This document shows positions 1 to 8,052 of a stretch of DNA of 64,000 bases, piece by piece. The stretch comes from Thalassospira marina. GTDB taxonomy: Bacteria > Pseudomonadota > Alphaproteobacteria > Rhodospirillales > Thalassospiraceae. The stretch's first letter is position 1. Each line of letters begins with the position of its first letter. Below the pieces are notes generated by a model that made no database searches, was not told the origin of the DNA, and saw only the letters and a program-made list of their open reading frames with translations. The stretch covers positions 2,182,001 through 2,246,000 of the forward strand of contig NZ_CP024199.1 in NCBI RefSeq assembly GCF_002844375.1, written 5' to 3'. The position numbers and the translations under genes are program-made.

Positions 1-330
1 TACCAGTGTCGTGCCCTTTTTATTTACGGCATCCGACATCTTGGTGATTTCGCGTTTATGCAACAGCAATTTGCGCGGGCGGCGTTCTTCGTGGCCGAAG
101 GGCATTTTACTTTGATATTCAGGAATATAGGCATTGATCAGCCATACTTCGCCGTTTTTCGGCTCCGCATAGGATTCCTGAATATTACCTTTGCCTTCGC
201 GCAACGATTTCACTTCGGTTCCGCGCAGGGCCAGCCCCGCCTCGAACGTTTCCAGAAGGAAATAGTCGAAACGGGCCCGGCGATTTTGCGCTACCAACTT
301 GCTGTTGCTGTTTTCTTTTTTTGCAGCCAT
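1..330 (-). CDS. smpB: SsrA-binding protein SmpB (3' end cut by window edge)
   Basis: SmpB binds tmRNA and delivers it to stalled ribosomes for trans-translation in the cytoplasm. The first 110 codons are visible, from an ATG at 328-330 to base 1 with no stop, so the C-terminal part lies outside the window; the family is about 155 residues long. After a short lysine/asparagine-rich start, the OB-fold core is recognisable: ARFDYFLLETFEAGLALRG, GTEVKSLREGK, then IQESYAEPKNGEVWL and KREITKM near the cut. It is the first gene after dapA on the same strand (31-nt gap), so the two are probably co-transcribed. Identification is confident; only the missing tail prevents a check of full length. Confidence 0.95.
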   Translation of the reverse strand, partial: MAAKKENSNSKLVAQNRRARFDYFLLETFEAGLALRGTEVKSLREGKGNIQESYAEPKNGEVWLINAYIPEYQSKMPFGHEERRPRKLLLHKREITKMSDAVNKKGTTLV

Positions 331-361
331 ATCAAAAACTTGTTGGCCGGCTCCTGATCAA

Positions 362-1240
362 TCAGGAAAGAAGACCGGCTGATTTCAGCGCGGTTTCAAC
401 GCGCTTTTTGGATTCGTCGGCAATTTCAACCATCGGCAGGCGCATATGCGCCGTGCACAGGCCAAGAAGCGATGCCGCATATTTTACCGGACCAGGATTT
501 GCCTCGCAGAACATTGCCTTGTGAACTGGCATCAAACGATAGTTCAACTCCTGAACCTTGGCGATGTTCCCATCGCGCCAGGCAGTATGCAAATCGGCAC
601 ACAGGCGCGGTGCAATATTTGCCGTAACCGAAATGCAACCATGCCCACCCTGTGCCAGGAACGGAACAATGGTGCCATCTTCGCCAGAAAGCTGGCAAAA
701 ATCGGGCCCGGCAGCGATGCGCATCAACGCCGGGCGTTCAAGGTCGCTGGTGGCGTCCTTGACGCCAACGATGCGCGGCAGTTTTGCCAGTTCGGCCATT
801 GTCGCAACAGACATGTCAATCACGGACCGGCCCGGGATATTATAAATAATAATCGGAATATCGGTCGAATCGTGAATGGCCTTGTAATGCGCCAGCAGAC
901 CAGCCTGGGTCGGCTTGTTGTAATAAGGCGTCACAACCAGGGCGGCATCGGCACCGGCATTTTGCGCATGGCGCGTCAGCGAGACGGCCTCGACGGTCGA
1001 GTTGGAACCCGTGCCGGCAATAACCGGAACACGCCCCTTGGCCACTTCAAGCGCAAGCTCGACAACGCGATGATGCTCGGCATGGCTAAGAGTCGGTGAT
1101 TCACCCGTGGTTCCGACCGGCACCACACCGGTCGTGCCCTGTTTTATCTGCCAATCCACAAAAGACTGGAACGCTTTTTCGTCGATTACCCCGTCCGTGG
1201 TGAACGGCGTAATCAAAGCGGTAATCGAACCCTTAAACAT
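362..1240 (-). CDS. dapA: 4-hydroxy-tetrahydrodipicolinate synthase
   Basis: Condenses pyruvate with aspartate semialdehyde, the first committed step of lysine and diaminopimelate synthesis. The TIM-barrel motifs are all present: GTTGE at residues 43-47 (pyruvate binding), YYNKP at 106-110, catalytic Tyr133, and Schiff-base Lys161 in GVKDAT, at the same numbers as in the E. coli enzyme. The open frame extends to a TTG at 1252, but the ATG at 1240 is preceded by GGAG seven bases upstream and gives 292 residues, the usual family length, so I place the start there. The gene is divergent from the lytic transglycosylase gene; diaminopimelate supply and peptidoglycan turnover are thus neighbours. 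smpB follows downstream. Confidence 0.96.
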   Translation of the reverse strand: MFKGSITALITPFTTDGVIDEKAFQSFVDWQIKQGTTGVVPVGTTGESPTLSHAEHHRVVELALEVAKGRVPVIAGTGSNSTVEAVSLTRHAQNAGADAALVVTPYYNKPTQAGLLAHYKAIHDSTDIPIIIYNIPGRSVIDMSVATMAELAKLPRIVGVKDATSDLERPALMRIAAGPDFCQLSGEDGTIVPFLAQGGHGCISVTANIAPRLCADLHTAWRDGNIAKVQELNYRLMPVHKAMFCEANPGPVKYAASLLGLCTAHMRLPMVEIADESKKRVETALKSAGLLS

Positions 1241-1337
1241 CGATGTCTCCAAATCATAATGCGGATTAAAAAGCGTCGCGAAAATAGCCGCAGTTAGCGC
1301 CTATCGCAAGCACCAGAACGAATTGTTTCGTCACTGT

Positions 1338-1366
1338 TTGGCTTTTGCCGGTTTCACTGCCATAAT
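1338..1366 (+). promoter_or_regulatory. Candidate sigma70-type promoter of the lytic transglycosylase gene
   Basis: TTGGCT at 1338-1343 and CATAAT at 1361-1366 are separated by 17 bases, and the element lies about 50 bases before the ATG at 1418 in the dapA/slt divergent gap. Four of six -35 bases and five of six -10 bases match the consensus. Prediction by eye only. Confidence 0.45.
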
Positions 1367-1417
1367 ACCCCCTGTCTTGAGCGCAATTTTCGCCCTGAGG
1401 CATGAGGGGTTTTTTCG

Positions 1418-3487
1418 ATGGCGAATGTTAGTTTCCGCCGATTTTCTGCGTATGCAGCAACGCTTGGCACGGCCTGCCTGATCACGGCAGGCGGCCATTA
1501 TAATTCGGCAAGTGCGGCAACGCCCGAGCCGTCACCACTGGTTCTTGCGCCTCCCTCGCCGGCATTTTCCAATATCAGCCGGGCGCGTCTGAACGTTTTT
1601 CTTGATGCACTCGAAAAGGGTGACACCAAAAACGTTTCCGAACTTCTGCCATCCTTTGATGATCCGCTTTTGCAAAAGGCGGTCGAATGGATGTGGCTGA
1701 TCAGCCCGAATTCAAAGCGGTCCTTTGCCGAAATTACCGCTTTTATTGATGCCAATCCAAACTGGCCGAGCCAAGCCCTGCTGCGCCAACGCGCCGAAGA
1801 GGCCATGACCGACGCCGTGCCGGATTTTGAAATTCTGGCATGGTTCAAACGGTCAGCCCCTGTTACAGCGGATGGCGCAACCCGGCAGATTTCCGCCCTT
1901 TTATCGGTTGGTGAAAATGATGCGGCGATCGCGCTGATCCGCAATAGCTGGATCAATGAAAACTTTGGCACTGGCCAGGCCAAACGCTTTATTGACCGGT
2001 ATGGCAAATATATCGACGAGGCAACGCACGAAGCCCGCCTTGATCGCCTGCTGTGGGAAGGCCGCACCCACCCTGCCAGCCGCATGATGAAACACGTCAA
2101 TGCGGACTACCAAAAGCTGGCCGAGGCGCGCCTAGCCCTTCGGGAACGCAAAAGCAATATCGACACGATCCTGAAGGACGTACCGGCGAAATATCGCAAC
2201 AATCCCGGCCTGATGTATGAACAGGTGCGCTGGCGTCGCATCAATGATGATGACAAGGATGCCCGCGACCTGCTGCTGCATAAGGCAAATGACCTGGCCT
2301 ATATTTCGATTCGCCCGGAATACTGGTGGACGGAAAAGGCCATCCTGGCGCGCCGCGCCTTGCAGGAAGGCTATATCACCGACGCATACCGACTGGTTGC
2401 CAATCACGGGCAGACCGAACCCGGTGACATTGCCGGGGCCGAATGGCTGGCCGGATGGATCGCGCTGGAATTTTTGGGCGATTCGCAAATCGCCCTGCAA
2501 CATTTCCAGAACCTGTATGATGTGGTGCAATATCCGATCAGCCAGTCACGCGGTGCATATTGGGCCGGACGCGCATGCAAGGCCATGGGCGACAAGGAAC
2601 GGGCGAAAAAATGGTTCCACCTTGCCGCCGACCATGCGCACACATTTTATGGCCAGCTTGCCAATGATGAATTGGGCGGTGCCGTTCATTATCAGGTGGA
2701 ACAGGCCCATCCGACCCCGGAACAGCGCAAACGTTTTGAAAATAACGAGCTGACCAAAGTATCCCGCGAATTGGGGGATATGGGGCTTGGCAATATCATC
2801 CGGCCTTTCATCATGGCGCTGGTGGACCAGTCTGACAGCCCGGAAATGCTGGCAATGGCAACCGGCCTTGCATCGGAATATGGCCGCACCGACCTTGCCG
2901 TTATTGCGGCAAAACGCGGTATTCGTTCTGGCGGGGGCTATCTTGATGCCGCTTACCCGGTTTATGACCTGGTTCCCAGCGGACAAAACCCTGACCCCGG
3001 GCTGGTGCATGCCATTATGCGCCAGGAAAGCCTGTTTAACCCGGCAGCGGTTTCCTATGCCGGTGCACGCGGGTTAATGCAGCTTATGCCCGCCACGGCC
3101 AAACGCATGGCAGATCATTTGAACCTGCCTTACAGCGTTGACCGCCTGACGGAAGATCCCGGTTTTAACATCCAGTTGGGACGGCAATATCTGTCCAAAT
3201 TGCTTGATCGCTGGAACGGTGCCGAAATTTTGACAATTGCGTCCTATAACGCTGGTCCATCACGGGTGAAGGAATGGATCGCAGAATATGGCGATCCACG
3301 TGACCCCGATGTTGACCCGATCGACTGGATTGAGATGATTCCCTACAAGGAAACACGCAATTATGTCCAGCGGGTCATGGAAGGAACCTATGTTTATCGC
3401 CGCCGGTTTGCCCGCGATGAAATTGCCATGAGCCAGGAAAACGCGCCAGAACCGGAAGAAACGGCAAAACAGACTGGAAAGAAATAG
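1418..3487 (+). CDS. slt: Soluble lytic murein transglycosylase
   Basis: Cleaves the MurNAc-GlcNAc bond of peptidoglycan with 1,6-anhydro product formation, in the periplasm. The 689-residue protein starts with a probable signal peptide (basic start, hydrophobic stretch to about residue 27, Ala-rich SASAA cleavage area). A long alpha-superhelical middle follows, and the SLT domain lies near the C-terminus: catalytic Glu537 in the RQES motif, then GARGLMQLMPATAK and ASYNAGPSRV. Length and order match Slt70-type enzymes. The ATG is preceded by GAGGGG about eight bases upstream. The tail after the SLT domain is short, polar and Glu-rich. It is divergent from dapA; a hairpin at 3492-3519 separates it from the dehalogenase gene. 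Confidence 0.93.
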   Translation: MANVSFRRFSAYAATLGTACLITAGGHYNSASAATPEPSPLVLAPPSPAFSNISRARLNVFLDALEKGDTKNVSELLPSFDDPLLQKAVEWMWLISPNSKRSFAEITAFIDANPNWPSQALLRQRAEEAMTDAVPDFEILAWFKRSAPVTADGATRQISALLSVGENDAAIALIRNSWINENFGTGQAKRFIDRYGKYIDEATHEARLDRLLWEGRTHPASRMMKHVNADYQKLAEARLALRERKSNIDTILKDVPAKYRNNPGLMYEQVRWRRINDDDKDARDLLLHKANDLAYISIRPEYWWTEKAILARRALQEGYITDAYRLVANHGQTEPGDIAGAEWLAGWIALEFLGDSQIALQHFQNLYDVVQYPISQSRGAYWAGRACKAMGDKERAKKWFHLAADHAHTFYGQLANDELGGAVHYQVEQAHPTPEQRKRFENNELTKVSRELGDMGLGNIIRPFIMALVDQSDSPEMLAMATGLASEYGRTDLAVIAAKRGIRSGGGYLDAAYPVYDLVPSGQNPDPGLVHAIMRQESLFNPAAVSYAGARGLMQLMPATAKRMADHLNLPYSVDRLTEDPGFNIQLGRQYLSKLLDRWNGAEILTIASYNAGPSRVKEWIAEYGDPRDPDVDPIDWIEMIPYKETRNYVQRVMEGTYVYRRRFARDEIAMSQENAPEPEETAKQTGKK

Positions 3488-3491
3488 GATA

Positions 3492-3519
3492 AACGGGGGA
3501 ACCGCAAACATCCCCCGTT
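3492..3519 (+). other. Intergenic hairpin after slt
   Basis: AACGGGGGA at 3492-3500 pairs with TCCCCCGTT at 3511-3519. There is no T-run after it, so it may be a weak terminator or an mRNA 3'-end stabiliser between slt and the dehalogenase gene. Confidence 0.4.
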
Positions 3520-3585
3520 CCTGCAAAGGTTATGTGACCAACGGCACCAACACCGACCCGGTGACAGAAAACGAGGCCAGACCAA

Positions 3586-4284
3586 ATGACTGAAACCGCT
3601 ATCTCATCTTGTCGCGCATTTGTATTCGATGCCTATGGAACGCTGTTTGACGTGGGCTCGGCCATAAAGCGTTGCCAGGAAAGCCTGGGCGGCGAAGCAG
3701 AAAAGCTTTCCGACCTGTGGCGGCGCAAGCAATTGGAATATAGCTGGCTGCGCAGTCTGATGGGCGATTTCACCGATTTCTGGAATGTGACGGGCGACGC
3801 ACTGGATTATGCGCTGGCGGCAGTTGGCAAAAACGATCCGGTCCTGCGGTCAAAGCTGATGGAAACATACCTGTCCCTCGATACGTTCCCGGAAGTGGTT
3901 CAAACCCTGCAAACGCTTAAGGATAACGGCCATAAGCTCGCCATCCTGTCAAACGGGGCGCGCCACATGCTGATTTCAGCCGCCAAGTCATCCGGCATTT
4001 TCTCGCTGTTTGACGAAATTCTATGCGTGGACGAATTGCGCACCTATAAGCCGCATCCCAGTGTTTATCAGCTTGCAACCGACAAGCTGGAACTTGAAGC
4101 GGGTGAAATTTCGTTTCAATCATCAAACGGTTGGGACATTGCCGGGGCCGGGCATTTCGGTTTCAAAACCGCCTGGATCAATCGCGCGGCCCTGCCCGTC
4201 GAACGCCTGTCGCACAAGGCAGACGTGATCCTGAAAGGCCTTGATGAATTGCTGCCCCTGGCCGCATCCACCAAAACCGCCTAA
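3586..4284 (+). CDS. Haloacid dehalogenase, type II (HAD superfamily)
   Basis: A 232-residue cytoplasmic HAD hydrolase that looks like a true L-2-haloacid dehalogenase (hydrolysis of L-2-haloacids to D-2-hydroxyacids). Visible active-site residues: nucleophile Asp15 and Thr19 in FDAYGTL, Arg46, Ser122 in LSNG, Lys155 and Tyr161 in TYKPHPSVY, and Ser179, Asn181 and Asp184 in SSNGWDIAGAG. These line up, with a shift of 4-5, with the full catalytic set known for the Pseudomonas YL enzyme, including the arginine and the Ser/Asn/Asp group that distinguish dehalogenases from HAD phosphatases. The gene follows slt by 98 bases and ends in a terminator at 4352-4387. The neighbours give no pathway hint, and the in vivo substrate is unknown. 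Confidence 0.88.
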   Translation: MTETAISSCRAFVFDAYGTLFDVGSAIKRCQESLGGEAEKLSDLWRRKQLEYSWLRSLMGDFTDFWNVTGDALDYALAAVGKNDPVLRSKLMETYLSLDTFPEVVQTLQTLKDNGHKLAILSNGARHMLISAAKSSGIFSLFDEILCVDELRTYKPHPSVYQLATDKLELEAGEISFQSSNGWDIAGAGHFGFKTAWINRAALPVERLSHKADVILKGLDELLPLAASTKTA

Positions 4285-4351
4285 GAAATTTCCTTGCCCA
4301 AAGGCATGGATTTGGCGAGCTTTCGATTAGCTTAACAGATTTCCAACAAGC

Positions 4352-4387
4352 AAACAGCCAGGCTGCGTCATGCAACCTGGCTGTTTT
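4352..4387. terminator. Terminator between the dehalogenase and bactofilin genes
   Basis: AAACAGCCAGG (4352-4362) pairs with CCTGGCTGTTT (4376-4386), followed by T on the plus strand. The 13-base loop contains a smaller TGC/GCA pairing. The two flanking genes converge here, so it may serve both. Confidence 0.75.
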
Positions 4388-4465
4388 AGAAATGCATCTG
4401 TGACATGTAATTTCCGTTTTGTGTTTTGAACAGATAACGGAACAACAGGCAGAAGAAATAAGGCC

Positions 4466-4918
4466 TTAGACTTCTTTCTTCACATTCGAGGCAACAATTT
4501 TGCCAGCCTGGATAACAGTCAAACCACCCTCTTCGACGCTTTCAATCCTGCGGCAATGGCCTTCAAGATGCGCACCGGGTTCGATTGCCAGAGTCTCGTG
4601 CAAAATATCGCCAATCATTTTTGCGGTATCGGCCAGCGACACGTCTTTGGCACGGATCTGCCCGGTAACTTTGCCGCAAACCCGAACCCGGTCTGCGATA
4701 ATTTCACCACGAACTTCACCATGCTGACCAATGGTCAGATTTCGTGTCCGAATATCTCCGTCGACAAAACCGTCGACCTGAACGTCTGATTCAGAAACCA
4801 GATCCCCCGAAATCCGAAGATCGGAGCTGATTACCGAAAGCCCCCCCGCCTTTGACGGCGACGGTGTTGTATGCGTGTTACTTGTGCTCGTCTGCGTCTT
4901 GTTTGACTTTGAAAACAT
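4466..4918 (-). CDS. Bactofilin family protein
   Basis: Bactofilins are small self-assembling cytoskeletal proteins that often scaffold cell-wall enzymes. The 150-residue product has a disordered Ser/Thr/Pro/Lys-rich N-terminus (about 1-25), then the beta-helical bactofilin core with periodic Val/Ile/Gly turns: ISGDLVSESDVQVDG, GEVRGEIIADRVRV, GKVTGQIRAKDV. A short tail ends in NVKKEV. Its ATG (4916-4918) lies inside the end of the upstream M23 peptidase gene (41-nt overlap), so the two are almost certainly translationally coupled and act together. This is the classic bactofilin plus LytM-peptidase pairing, known from other bacteria in cell-shape control. Confidence 0.92.
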   Translation of the reverse strand: MFSKSNKTQTSTSNTHTTPSPSKAGGLSVISSDLRISGDLVSESDVQVDGFVDGDIRTRNLTIGQHGEVRGEIIADRVRVCGKVTGQIRAKDVSLADTAKMIGDILHETLAIEPGAHLEGHCRRIESVEEGGLTVIQAGKIVASNVKKEV

Positions 4919-6218
4919 AATGTCCCGCCTTTATGAACTTGATGGGATCGATCTGCTTGCCGTGTAACAATACTTCATAATGGACATGACTTCCTGTACT
5001 GCGGCCGGTACTACCCATCAATGCAACAACATCTTGATATTTCACTTTCTGGCCCTTCTTTACGAGGACCTTCATCAGGTGGCCATAACGGGTTTTAAGG
5101 CCGTTGCCATGGTCAATTTCGACCATTTTACCGTACCCCCCCGTCCAGCCGGCATGCGTCACCACACCAGGTGCAGTGGCATAAATGGGTGTTTTCATCG
5201 GTGCCGCCAAATCAGCCCCCGAATGAAAAGACCACTTTCCGTTAAAAGGGTCCTTACGTTTGCCAAACTTGCTGGAAACGTAATAGTTTTCCGTCGGCTC
5301 CCCCAGGGGCAAACGGTTAATCACTTTCTGCAGACTTGCCAGTTGGTCCATCCGGTTTCCAACGGCAAGTGCGGCATTCATAAACAACTCGTCTTCCGGT
5401 GTTTCGGGCTCAAACTGCACAAACGGCCCACCAACTCCGGCATCCAAAACGCGCTTCACATCGCCGCTCATGGCGTCGTCGGTCAGTTCCTTGATCGGTA
5501 CACCGGTCATTTTCAAAACCGATTTCAGATCGGAAATAGATGATCCTGCATGTTCAGCAACTCGTTCAAGTGCCTGTTTTTGCACAGTATGCAAATCAGA
5601 AATACGCTGATTGGCCTGTGCCAGTTCGCCTAACAATGCCTTGGAACGTGAAATAGCCTGATCGCGTTCATGCATGACGCGGGTCATGACCGTTTCAACC
5701 GTTTCAAGCTCGTCACGCAGGGCGATGTTGCGATTGGTCAATCCGCTTATCTGCTGCCCAAGGGCGTTCATCTGGTTATCCATTGATGAACGCAGCGCTG
5801 ATATCCGGACCTTTTCCTTTTCGCTATCCGCCAGCTTCAGGCTGAAATCCTGCACACGTGCCTGCAGCTTCAGGTTCTTTTCCGCCATATTCAAAAGGTT
5901 GTGGTGCGTATCCTCCATCTGGGAGGTAATTTCGCTAAACTTTTTCTGGCTTTCGGTTACACGGTTTACAAGTTCGCTATAGGCCATCTCGCTGCGAAAA
6001 AGCTGTTCTTCGCGCATATCAAGCCGATGACTGAAATAGTAGCCAACACCCGTTGCACAGACAGTCCAGACAATCATCAACGCGCTGATGGAACCAACAA
6101 CAAGCTGACGACGACGTCCCAGGTGAACCTGTGTGACGGAATCATTCGAACGGACAAGAATTTCTCTGTCCGGAAACCACTTTTCAATTGTGTGCCTAAA
6201 GCGCCCCACCAACGACAT
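4878..6218 (-). CDS. Membrane-anchored M23 (LytM-type) peptidase
   Basis: A 446-residue predicted cell-wall endopeptidase. There is a cytoplasmic N-terminus of about 35 residues, one membrane segment at roughly 37-60, then a long coiled coil (about 65-215) in the periplasm. The C-terminal LytM domain carries the zinc ligands in HSGADL and HVHYE, with GYGKMVEIDHGNG and GSTGRSTGSH around them. All metal ligands are intact, so it should be an active endopeptidase rather than an EnvC/NlpD-type activator. It overlaps the bactofilin gene by 41 nt. It is divergent from pgpA across 228 bases; a perfect palindrome AGCCAATTGGCT at 6389-6400 lies in that gap. Confidence 0.9.
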   Translation of the reverse strand: MSLVGRFRHTIEKWFPDREILVRSNDSVTQVHLGRRRQLVVGSISALMIVWTVCATGVGYYFSHRLDMREEQLFRSEMAYSELVNRVTESQKKFSEITSQMEDTHHNLLNMAEKNLKLQARVQDFSLKLADSEKEKVRISALRSSMDNQMNALGQQISGLTNRNIALRDELETVETVMTRVMHERDQAISRSKALLGELAQANQRISDLHTVQKQALERVAEHAGSSISDLKSVLKMTGVPIKELTDDAMSGDVKRVLDAGVGGPFVQFEPETPEDELFMNAALAVGNRMDQLASLQKVINRLPLGEPTENYYVSSKFGKRKDPFNGKWSFHSGADLAAPMKTPIYATAPGVVTHAGWTGGYGKMVEIDHGNGLKTRYGHLMKVLVKKGQKVKYQDVVALMGSTGRSTGSHVHYEVLLHGKQIDPIKFIKAGHYVFKVKQDADEHK

Positions 6219-6388
6219 CTGTCCGGCTGTACCCTTTTAATCTAGTGCAATTTTCAGCATCAAAGCCGGAACCCCCCGATTGATACTGACGTTCTATCCC
6301 AAGACTGCAATCAGTTTACGCTACCTGCAAGCGAGCAGCGTGGCAAGCGCGTTAACACTCCTTTAACCTCAAAAAAACCTCGCGCCAC

Positions 6389-6400
6389 AGCCAATTGGCT
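6389..6400. repeat. 12-bp perfect palindrome in the M23 peptidase/pgpA divergent gap
   Basis: AGCCAATTGGCT is fully self-complementary and sits 47 bases before the pgpA start and about 170 bases before the M23 peptidase start. It could be an operator, but nothing else supports that. Confidence 0.3.
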
Positions 6401-6446
6401 ATGATAAGTCAGATAACCATACCCATTAGCCATATGCGAAAGTGTT

Positions 6447-6938
6447 ATGCGCCTTACCCAGACCCTTATAACAGCATCTGCCACCTGGTTTTACAGTGGC
6501 AAGTTTCCCAAGGCCCCTGGAACCGCAGGTTCATTTGCAGCCCTACCTTTTGGCTGGCTGCTTGTTGCCACCAGCGGCAATACCGGCCTGCTGATCGCGA
6601 CCGCCATTGTGTTTATTTATGGTGTTTTTATTTCTGATTCCTATAGCAAAATGATCGGAATTCACGATCCGGGCGAAATTGTTATCGATGAAGTCGCCGG
6701 TCAATGGTTATGTCTGCTGCCATTGCCACTGTCATTTTCGTGGATGGATATTGTTTGGGTCCTGCTGGCCTTTGTCGTTTTCCGGTTTTTCGACATTTTG
6801 AAACCCTGGCCTATTCGCTGGGTTGATCGGCGTGTTGGCGGCGGCTTTGGCATTATGCTTGATGATATTTTTGCCGGTGCCTTTGGCATGATCCTGCTTG
6901 CCGCGATTATCCATTTCGCCGGAGGGATGCTTAAATGA
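6447..6938 (+). CDS. pgpA: Phosphatidylglycerophosphatase A
   Basis: Removes phosphate from phosphatidylglycerophosphate to give phosphatidylglycerol at the inner membrane. The 163-residue product has the family motifs GKFPKAPGTAGS near residue 20 and the acidic HDPGEIVIDEVAGQW block, followed by FFDILKPWPIRWVD. Three or four hydrophobic segments are spread along the chain. The length matches the family. The stop overlaps the pncC start in ATGA (6935-6938), so the two are translationally coupled. The ribosome-binding site before the ATG at 6447 is weak (GAAAG). Confidence 0.93.
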   Translation: MRLTQTLITASATWFYSGKFPKAPGTAGSFAALPFGWLLVATSGNTGLLIATAIVFIYGVFISDSYSKMIGIHDPGEIVIDEVAGQWLCLLPLPLSFSWMDIVWVLLAFVVFRFFDILKPWPIRWVDRRVGGGFGIMLDDIFAGAFGMILLAAIIHFAGGMLK

Positions 6939-7450
6939 CCCCTGATCAGGAAATGCTTGATGCCGCCAGCGGCATTATTGATCTGTGCCGCCGGCATGGC
7001 GAAAAACTGGCAACAGCAGAAAGCTGTACCGGAGGCCTTATTGGTGGGTGCCTGACGGCGGTTGATGGCAGTTCCAGCGTTGTTGATGGCGGTTTCATCA
7101 CCTATTCCAACGAAGCCAAAATGGCGATGCTGGCTGTGCCGGGCGATATGCTGGCGGAATTTGGCGCCGTGTCCGAACCGGTTGCCCGTGCCATGGCCGA
7201 AGGCGCCCTGCGCCATAGCCCGCTTGCATCCATTACCGTCGCGGTTACCGGCATTGCAGGCCCTGGTGGTGGCAGTGCCGAAAAGCCAGTTGGACTGGTA
7301 CATTTTGGTTGTGCCGCGTCAAACCGCCCCACCCTGCATCAATCGCATATATTCAAGGGTAATCGCCACGAAGTAAGGCGCCAAACCATCCTGTGCGCAT
7401 TTGCATTGATCCGTGAAATGCTGGCCAGGACAGAACAACAACCTTTGTGA
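6935..7450 (+). CDS. pncC: CinA C-terminal domain protein, nicotinamide-nucleotide amidohydrolase
   Basis: Deamidates nicotinamide mononucleotide to nicotinate mononucleotide, recycling pyridine nucleotides. The 171-residue protein is a stand-alone CinA C-terminal domain; the N-terminal MoaB-like domain of full CinA is absent. Family motifs are ATAESCTGGL (containing the proposed catalytic serine), FITYSNEAK, GAVSEPVARAM and GIAGPGGGSAEKPVG. It starts inside the pgpA stop codon (ATGA). A strong hairpin at 7481-7515 ends the transcript. The pairing with pgpA is common in alphaproteobacteria and does not itself imply a shared pathway. Confidence 0.92.
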   Translation: MTPDQEMLDAASGIIDLCRRHGEKLATAESCTGGLIGGCLTAVDGSSSVVDGGFITYSNEAKMAMLAVPGDMLAEFGAVSEPVARAMAEGALRHSPLASITVAVTGIAGPGGGSAEKPVGLVHFGCAASNRPTLHQSHIFKGNRHEVRRQTILCAFALIREMLARTEQQPL

Positions 7451-7477
7451 TTTTGTCATTCATACTCAGGCAAAACA

Positions 7478-7524
7478 AAAAAGCGCTGAAATACGACCAG
7501 GTATTTCAGCGCTTTAATTTTTTG
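7478..7524. terminator. Bidirectional terminator between pncC and the COQ10/RatA-like gene
   Basis: AAGCGCTGAAATAC (7481-7494) pairs with GTATTTCAGCGCTT (7501-7514) around a 6-base loop. It is flanked by A-rich sequence on the left and TAATTTTTT on the right, so it works for both converging genes. Confidence 0.9.
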
Positions 7525-7540
7525 GCGATCGAAAGATGAT

Positions 7541-8002
7541 CTAGGAAATCCGCGACGACGCTATGCCATTATCACCGTAAATTTGGCGGGCGCGGTTTTC
7601 AAATGAACCGACCATCAATTTAACCGCCTCGTTAAAGACCATGCCGATCATTTTTTGCAGGATTGCGGATTTGAATTCAAAATCCACGTAAAAATCCAGC
7701 AAGGTCCCGCCATCATCTGACGGCGTAAATTCCCAATGATTATTGAGATATTTAAACGGCCCCTGCAAATATTCAACATCAATGCGCTTGGGGCGGTTCA
7801 GCGTTACCTTTGATGTATATTTCTCGCGAAACATTTTAAAACCGATCACCAGATCGGCATGCAATTCATTACCGTCACGTTTTCTGACCCGTGATGCCGC
7901 ACACCAGGGCAGAAATTCCGAATAGGCATCGATATCAGCAACGAGATCGAATAACTGTTCCGGCGTATAGGGCAGCTTTCTGCGCTCCGCATGCGTCGGC
8001 AA
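7541..8002 (-). CDS. COQ10/RatA-type START domain protein (coenzyme Q-binding)
   Basis: A 153-residue protein of the polyketide cyclase/START family. Alphaproteobacterial and mitochondrial members bind ubiquinone and support respiration, as COQ10 does; the E. coli relative was named RatA. Recognisable parts are PYTPEQLFDLVADIDAYSEF, LPWC, and FKSAILQKMIGMVFNEAV near the end. The start codon is TTG at 8000-8002: AGGAG lies six bases upstream and no in-frame ATG exists near the N-terminus, so I accept it. It sits 50 bases after lipA on the same strand, a pairing frequent in this class. I infer the quinone-related role rather than a toxin role from that context. Confidence 0.85.
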   Translation of the reverse strand: MPTHAERRKLPYTPEQLFDLVADIDAYSEFLPWCAASRVRKRDGNELHADLVIGFKMFREKYTSKVTLNRPKRIDVEYLQGPFKYLNNHWEFTPSDDGGTLLDFYVDFEFKSAILQKMIGMVFNEAVKLMVGSFENRARQIYGDNGIASSRIS

Positions 8003-8052
8003 AGGAAACTCCTACGGGTGTGAACGCTAAATTGATTGCACTTTGGCGCTGC

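Noticed and set aside
7541..8002. RatA toxin of a toxin-antitoxin system
   Set aside because: There is no RatB or antitoxin gene beside it; the partner is lipA and the family in this class is a COQ10-type quinone-binding protein.
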